DNA from: Desulfobacteraceae bacterium | GTDB taxonomy: Bacteria > Desulfobacterota > DSM-4660 > Desulfatiglandales > Desulfatiglandaceae | DNA length: 39,581 bases | Assembly: GCA_016844935.1 (NCBI GenBank) | Contig: JAERTK010000038.1 | Coordinates: forward strand, 1-39,581 | Reading direction: 5' to 3' | In this document: piece after piece, positions 36,976-39,581 of the stretch | Position numbering within the stretch: the stretch's first letter is position 1 | How the letters are laid out: each line of letters opens with the position of its first letter | The notes under the pieces: generated by a model | Told to the model about the DNA's origin: nothing | Seen by the model: the letters and a program-made list of their open reading frames with translations, nothing else | Databases searched by the model: none | Program-made: the position numbers and the translations under genes

Positions 36976-39581
36976 ATGACGGAAAAAGAACACATCCCCC
37001 TGGGTGTCGGTTTTTACCCGGACTGGTTTCATAAGCATTACGGCATATCATTTGGCAAAGAGTACTACTTTGATCCGGAAATGAGAATCGCCACCAGAAT
37101 GGAGATTGAAAAAAGGCTTCATGAGCGATTCGGGGATGTGGGATTGGGAAATCCTAACCCGGAACCCAAACCCCTGATTACCTTCGGAATGGTGATGCTC
37201 CCCTCAATCTTTGGTTGCGAGATCATTTATAAAGACGATGCCCTTCCCTGGGCCATGCCGCTCAATCTCTCTGAAGATGACATCATGAACCTGGAAGTGC
37301 CCGATATCTTCAATTCCCATCCCATGACGGAGATGATTAAACAGATAGAATACCTGAAGGGGAAATACGGCAAGGTGGTGGGGGACATCAACACCACCGG
37401 TGTTCAAAACCTCGCCCTTAAGATAAGGGGCGACAAACTCTATTTTGATTTTTTTGAGAAACCGGAACTGTGCCGCCATTTGATGCAGATTTGTACGGAT
37501 TGCATTATTCAGCTTTTCAAATTCAACCACGAAACAACCGGCACCGGTGCCGTGGACGTGACCCCCATGTGTGACCCCAAACTTTACGTGTTCCCCAACT
37601 GCACCGCTGAACAGATTTCTTTAGAGACCTATACGTCCCATATCCTGGAATACGATAACCAGGTGGCGGATGCCTGCCATCCGGTGGGTATCCACCATTG
37701 CGGATCCGTTGACGAGGTGCTGGAGGGGTATGCAAAGGTTCACCATCTGGAATTTATGGAGATCGGGTTCGGGTCGGATGTGAAAAGAACCCGGGAGGTG
37801 TGCGGCCCCCATGTGGCGCTCAATGCCCGCATCAGCCCCGTATTGATGAAGAACGGCACGCCGGAAGAGATTGCGGCGGAAGTTAAGCGGTTGATTGACA
37901 ATGGCGCGCCCCTTGAAAATTTTTCCATCGATACCGTCGGCTTGACCTATGGCACCCCGGATGAAAACGTCAGGACGGCCTTAAAGACGGCTGCTGAATA
38001 TGGCCGGTTTGACCGGGGTCTCACATCAAGTTCAGGTGATCGCTTTTTTCATGATTCGCGCAAAACCGCCACACCGGTTGAAAGCAGTGTGTCCAGCGGT
38101 ACTCAAACGGTCACCATCGGACCTTCCCGCCCCCTGGTGGTCATCGGCGAGCGAATCAACCCCACGGGCCGGAAAGAACTGGCGGCATCCCTTGAAGCGG
38201 GAAACCTCGATCTTGTCCGGTCTGAAGCCATCCGTCAGGTGGGAGAGGGCGCTAATATCCTGGATGTTAATGTGGGGGTTTCGGGCATCGACGAACCCAA
38301 AATGTTACGAGATGCCATCCTGGCCATACAGGACGTGACAGACGTACCCCTTTGTATCGACTCGGCCCTCCCGAAGGCATTGGCGGCAGGCCTCAAAGTA
38401 TATAAGGGGAAGGCGCTGGTCAATTCGGTCAACGGCGAAAAGCACAAGCTGGACCAGATACTTCCGCTGGTAAAGGCTCACAATGCGGCCGTTATCGGAC
38501 TTACCATGGATGATAACGGTATTCCCAAAGAGGCGGAAAAACGCCTTGAAATTGCCAGGCTGATTGTTGATCGGGCCCAAGAGGCGGGGATCCCCAGGGA
38601 AGACGTGATTATTGATCCCCTGGCCATGGCCATCAGCGCCGATGACCAGGCAGGGCTTGAAACCATCAAGGCGCTTCAGATGATACGGGATGAACTGGGG
38701 GTCAACCAGACACTGGGGCTCAGCAATATCTCCTTCGGCCTTCCCGAACGATCATCCATCAACGCGGTTTTCCTGGGCATGGCAGTCTTAAACGGTTTAA
38801 CCTGCCCCATTTCCGATCCCACCATTTGGGAAATGCGGCGGGCGACACTCCTGACGGATCTTCTTCTGGGAAAAGATGAATTCTGCATGAATTACCTTTC
38901 TACTTCCACGAAAAAACTAGGGAAGGGACAAGCGATTGAAACCGCCGTGAAAGAAAAGACCCAGGATGATGGGAATCTGGAACGCATCAAAGAGGCTGTG
39001 ATTTCGGGAAAACGGAAATTAGCGGTTGAGGTTACCCAAAACGCCCTGGACCAGGGTGCTGATCCCCAGGAGATCATCAACCGCTACCTGATTCCGGGTC
39101 TGAATATCGTGGGGGAGAAATTTGAGAAAAAGAAGATATTTGTACCTGAAATGATGATGGCGGCCAAATCCATGCAGGCATGCGTGGATCTGGTCAAACC
39201 CCTTCTCAAAAAGGAGGATGCTGCAAAGGGTCTGGGCACGGTTGTTCTGGGAACGGTCTTTGGCGATCTTCATGATATCGGAAAAAACCTGACGAAACTC
39301 CTGCTGGAGACCTCGGGATTCCGGGTCATAGACCTGGGGGAAAACGTGCCTGCTGAAAAATTTGTAAATGCTGCAAGGGAAAACAATGCGCATATTGTGG
39401 GGCTTTCTTCCCTGTTGACCACGGGCGATCCCCATGTGGAAGAAACCATATTGGCCATCAAAAACAGTGATTTGTCAAATAAGGTTACAGTGATATGCGG
39501 CGGGGCTGCCGTGACCCTCAAGTTTGTTGAAGCCTGCGGTGCCGACGCCCATGCCAGGGATGCGGCAGACGGGGTGAAGAA
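36976..39581 (+). CDS. Three-domain corrinoid methyltransferase (UroD-like + pterin-binding + B12), truncated by window
   Basis: The frame stays open for 868 codons to the window end. The N-terminal part (about 1-345) is UroD/MtaA-like, with the zinc-type motif H240-H-C242; the third cysteine expected near the GTP motif (residues 316-328) is absent. A second part (about 385-640) is a MetH/AcsE-type pterin-binding barrel that starts GERINPTG (391-398). A third (about 680 onwards) is a corrinoid unit with a helical cap and the DxHxxG motif GDLHDIG (His766 as lower ligand). Together these would take a methyl group from a substrate, load it on cobalamin and pass it to tetrahydrofolate, or the reverse. 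ATG 36976 follows AAAGGAAAG. The substrate is unknown and the C-terminus is not seen. Confidence 0.85.
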   Translation, partial: MTEKEHIPLGVGFYPDWFHKHYGISFGKEYYFDPEMRIATRMEIEKRLHERFGDVGLGNPNPEPKPLITFGMVMLPSIFGCEIIYKDDALPWAMPLNLSEDDIMNLEVPDIFNSHPMTEMIKQIEYLKGKYGKVVGDINTTGVQNLALKIRGDKLYFDFFEKPELCRHLMQICTDCIIQLFKFNHETTGTGAVDVTPMCDPKLYVFPNCTAEQISLETYTSHILEYDNQVADACHPVGIHHCGSVDEVLEGYAKVHHLEFMEIGFGSDVKRTREVCGPHVALNARISPVLMKNGTPEEIAAEVKRLIDNGAPLENFSIDTVGLTYGTPDENVRTALKTAAEYGRFDRGLTSSSGDRFFHDSRKTATPVESSVSSGTQTVTIGPSRPLVVIGERINPTGRKELAASLEAGNLDLVRSEAIRQVGEGANILDVNVGVSGIDEPKMLRDAILAIQDVTDVPLCIDSALPKALAAGLKVYKGKALVNSVNGEKHKLDQILPLVKAHNAAVIGLTMDDNGIPKEAEKRLEIARLIVDRAQEAGIPREDVIIDPLAMAISADDQAGLETIKALQMIRDELGVNQTLGLSNISFGLPERSSINAVFLGMAVLNGLTCPISDPTIWEMRRATLLTDLLLGKDEFCMNYLSTSTKKLGKGQAIETAVKEKTQDDGNLERIKEAVISGKRKLAVEVTQNALDQGADPQEIINRYLIPGLNIVGEKFEKKKIFVPEMMMAAKSMQACVDLVKPLLKKEDAAKGLGTVVLGTVFGDLHDIGKNLTKLLLETSGFRVIDLGENVPAEKFVNAARENNAHIVGLSSLLTTGDPHVEETILAIKNSDLSNKVTVICGGAAVTLKFVEACGADAHARDAADGVK

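Overview
The window reads as about 40 kb of chromosome from an anaerobic, probably sulfate-reducing member of the Desulfobacterota (Desulfobacterales-like). The evidence is the gene content: an AprAB-like flavoprotein/ferredoxin pair, a TAXI-type TRAP transporter, indolepyruvate:ferredoxin oxidoreductase, an FrhB-family Fe-S flavoprotein, a Fe-S L-serine dehydratase, a multidomain corrinoid methyltransferase and large hybrid histidine kinases. This is inference from families; no rRNA or other phylogenetic marker is present. No tRNA, rRNA, CRISPR array, intact insertion sequence or prophage was recognised.

Layout. (1) 1-4802 (+): a defence island with the end of hsdR, then hsdS and hsdM, followed by an overlapping pair encoding a DUF3800 protein and a small protein that may have a BECR/RelE-like fold. 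(2) 11298-4972 (-): a FadR-type regulator, a relic of a ferredoxin gene, a TAXI binding protein, a fused TRAP permease, an AprA-like flavoprotein and an AprB-like ferredoxin. Together they look like uptake of an organic acid coupled to a redox step on it. (3) 11491-19445: a prokaryotic ionotropic-glutamate-receptor-like channel with a potassium-type filter, converging on two intact hybrid histidine kinases and the wreck of a third. The kinase next to the channel carries the same type of periplasmic binding fold. (4) 19446-20531: relics of a second ferredoxin tail and of a second channel gene, then an SDR oxidoreductase. (5) 22084-20535 (-): an unrecognised membrane protein and a cupin. (6) 22283-24926 (+): L-serine dehydratase with an amino-acid importer. 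(7) 25148-29357 (+): accessory metabolic genes (EEP phosphohydrolase, a PLP D-cysteine desulfhydrase/ACC deaminase-like enzyme, a GNAT, an FAH-family enzyme, an LCM-type methyltransferase). (8) 35820-29364 (-): a compact operon of CoA-transferase A and B, an FrhB-family protein, IorA, IorB and a NUDT19-like Nudix hydrolase, behind a good sigma-70-like promoter. (9) 36159-end (+): an ECHDC3-like crotonase lacking both catalytic glutamates, and a truncated three-domain corrinoid methyltransferase.

How the genes work together. Regions 8 and 9 look like anaerobic handling of 2-oxo acids and acyl-CoA esters: keto-acid oxidation to acyl-CoA with reduced ferredoxin, CoA exchange between acids, CoA-ester clean-up by the Nudix enzyme, and methyl transfer to a pterin. 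Region 6 breaks serine down to pyruvate. Regions 2 to 4 show repeated duplication and decay: two ferredoxin-tail relics, a duplicated promoter, a channel relic and a collapsed kinase. The most distinctive points are the glutamate-receptor-like channel with its decayed second copy, the TRAP/AprAB-like module whose ferredoxin has lost one cluster cysteine, the fused methyltransferase, and the DUF3800/BECR-like pair behind the type I restriction system.
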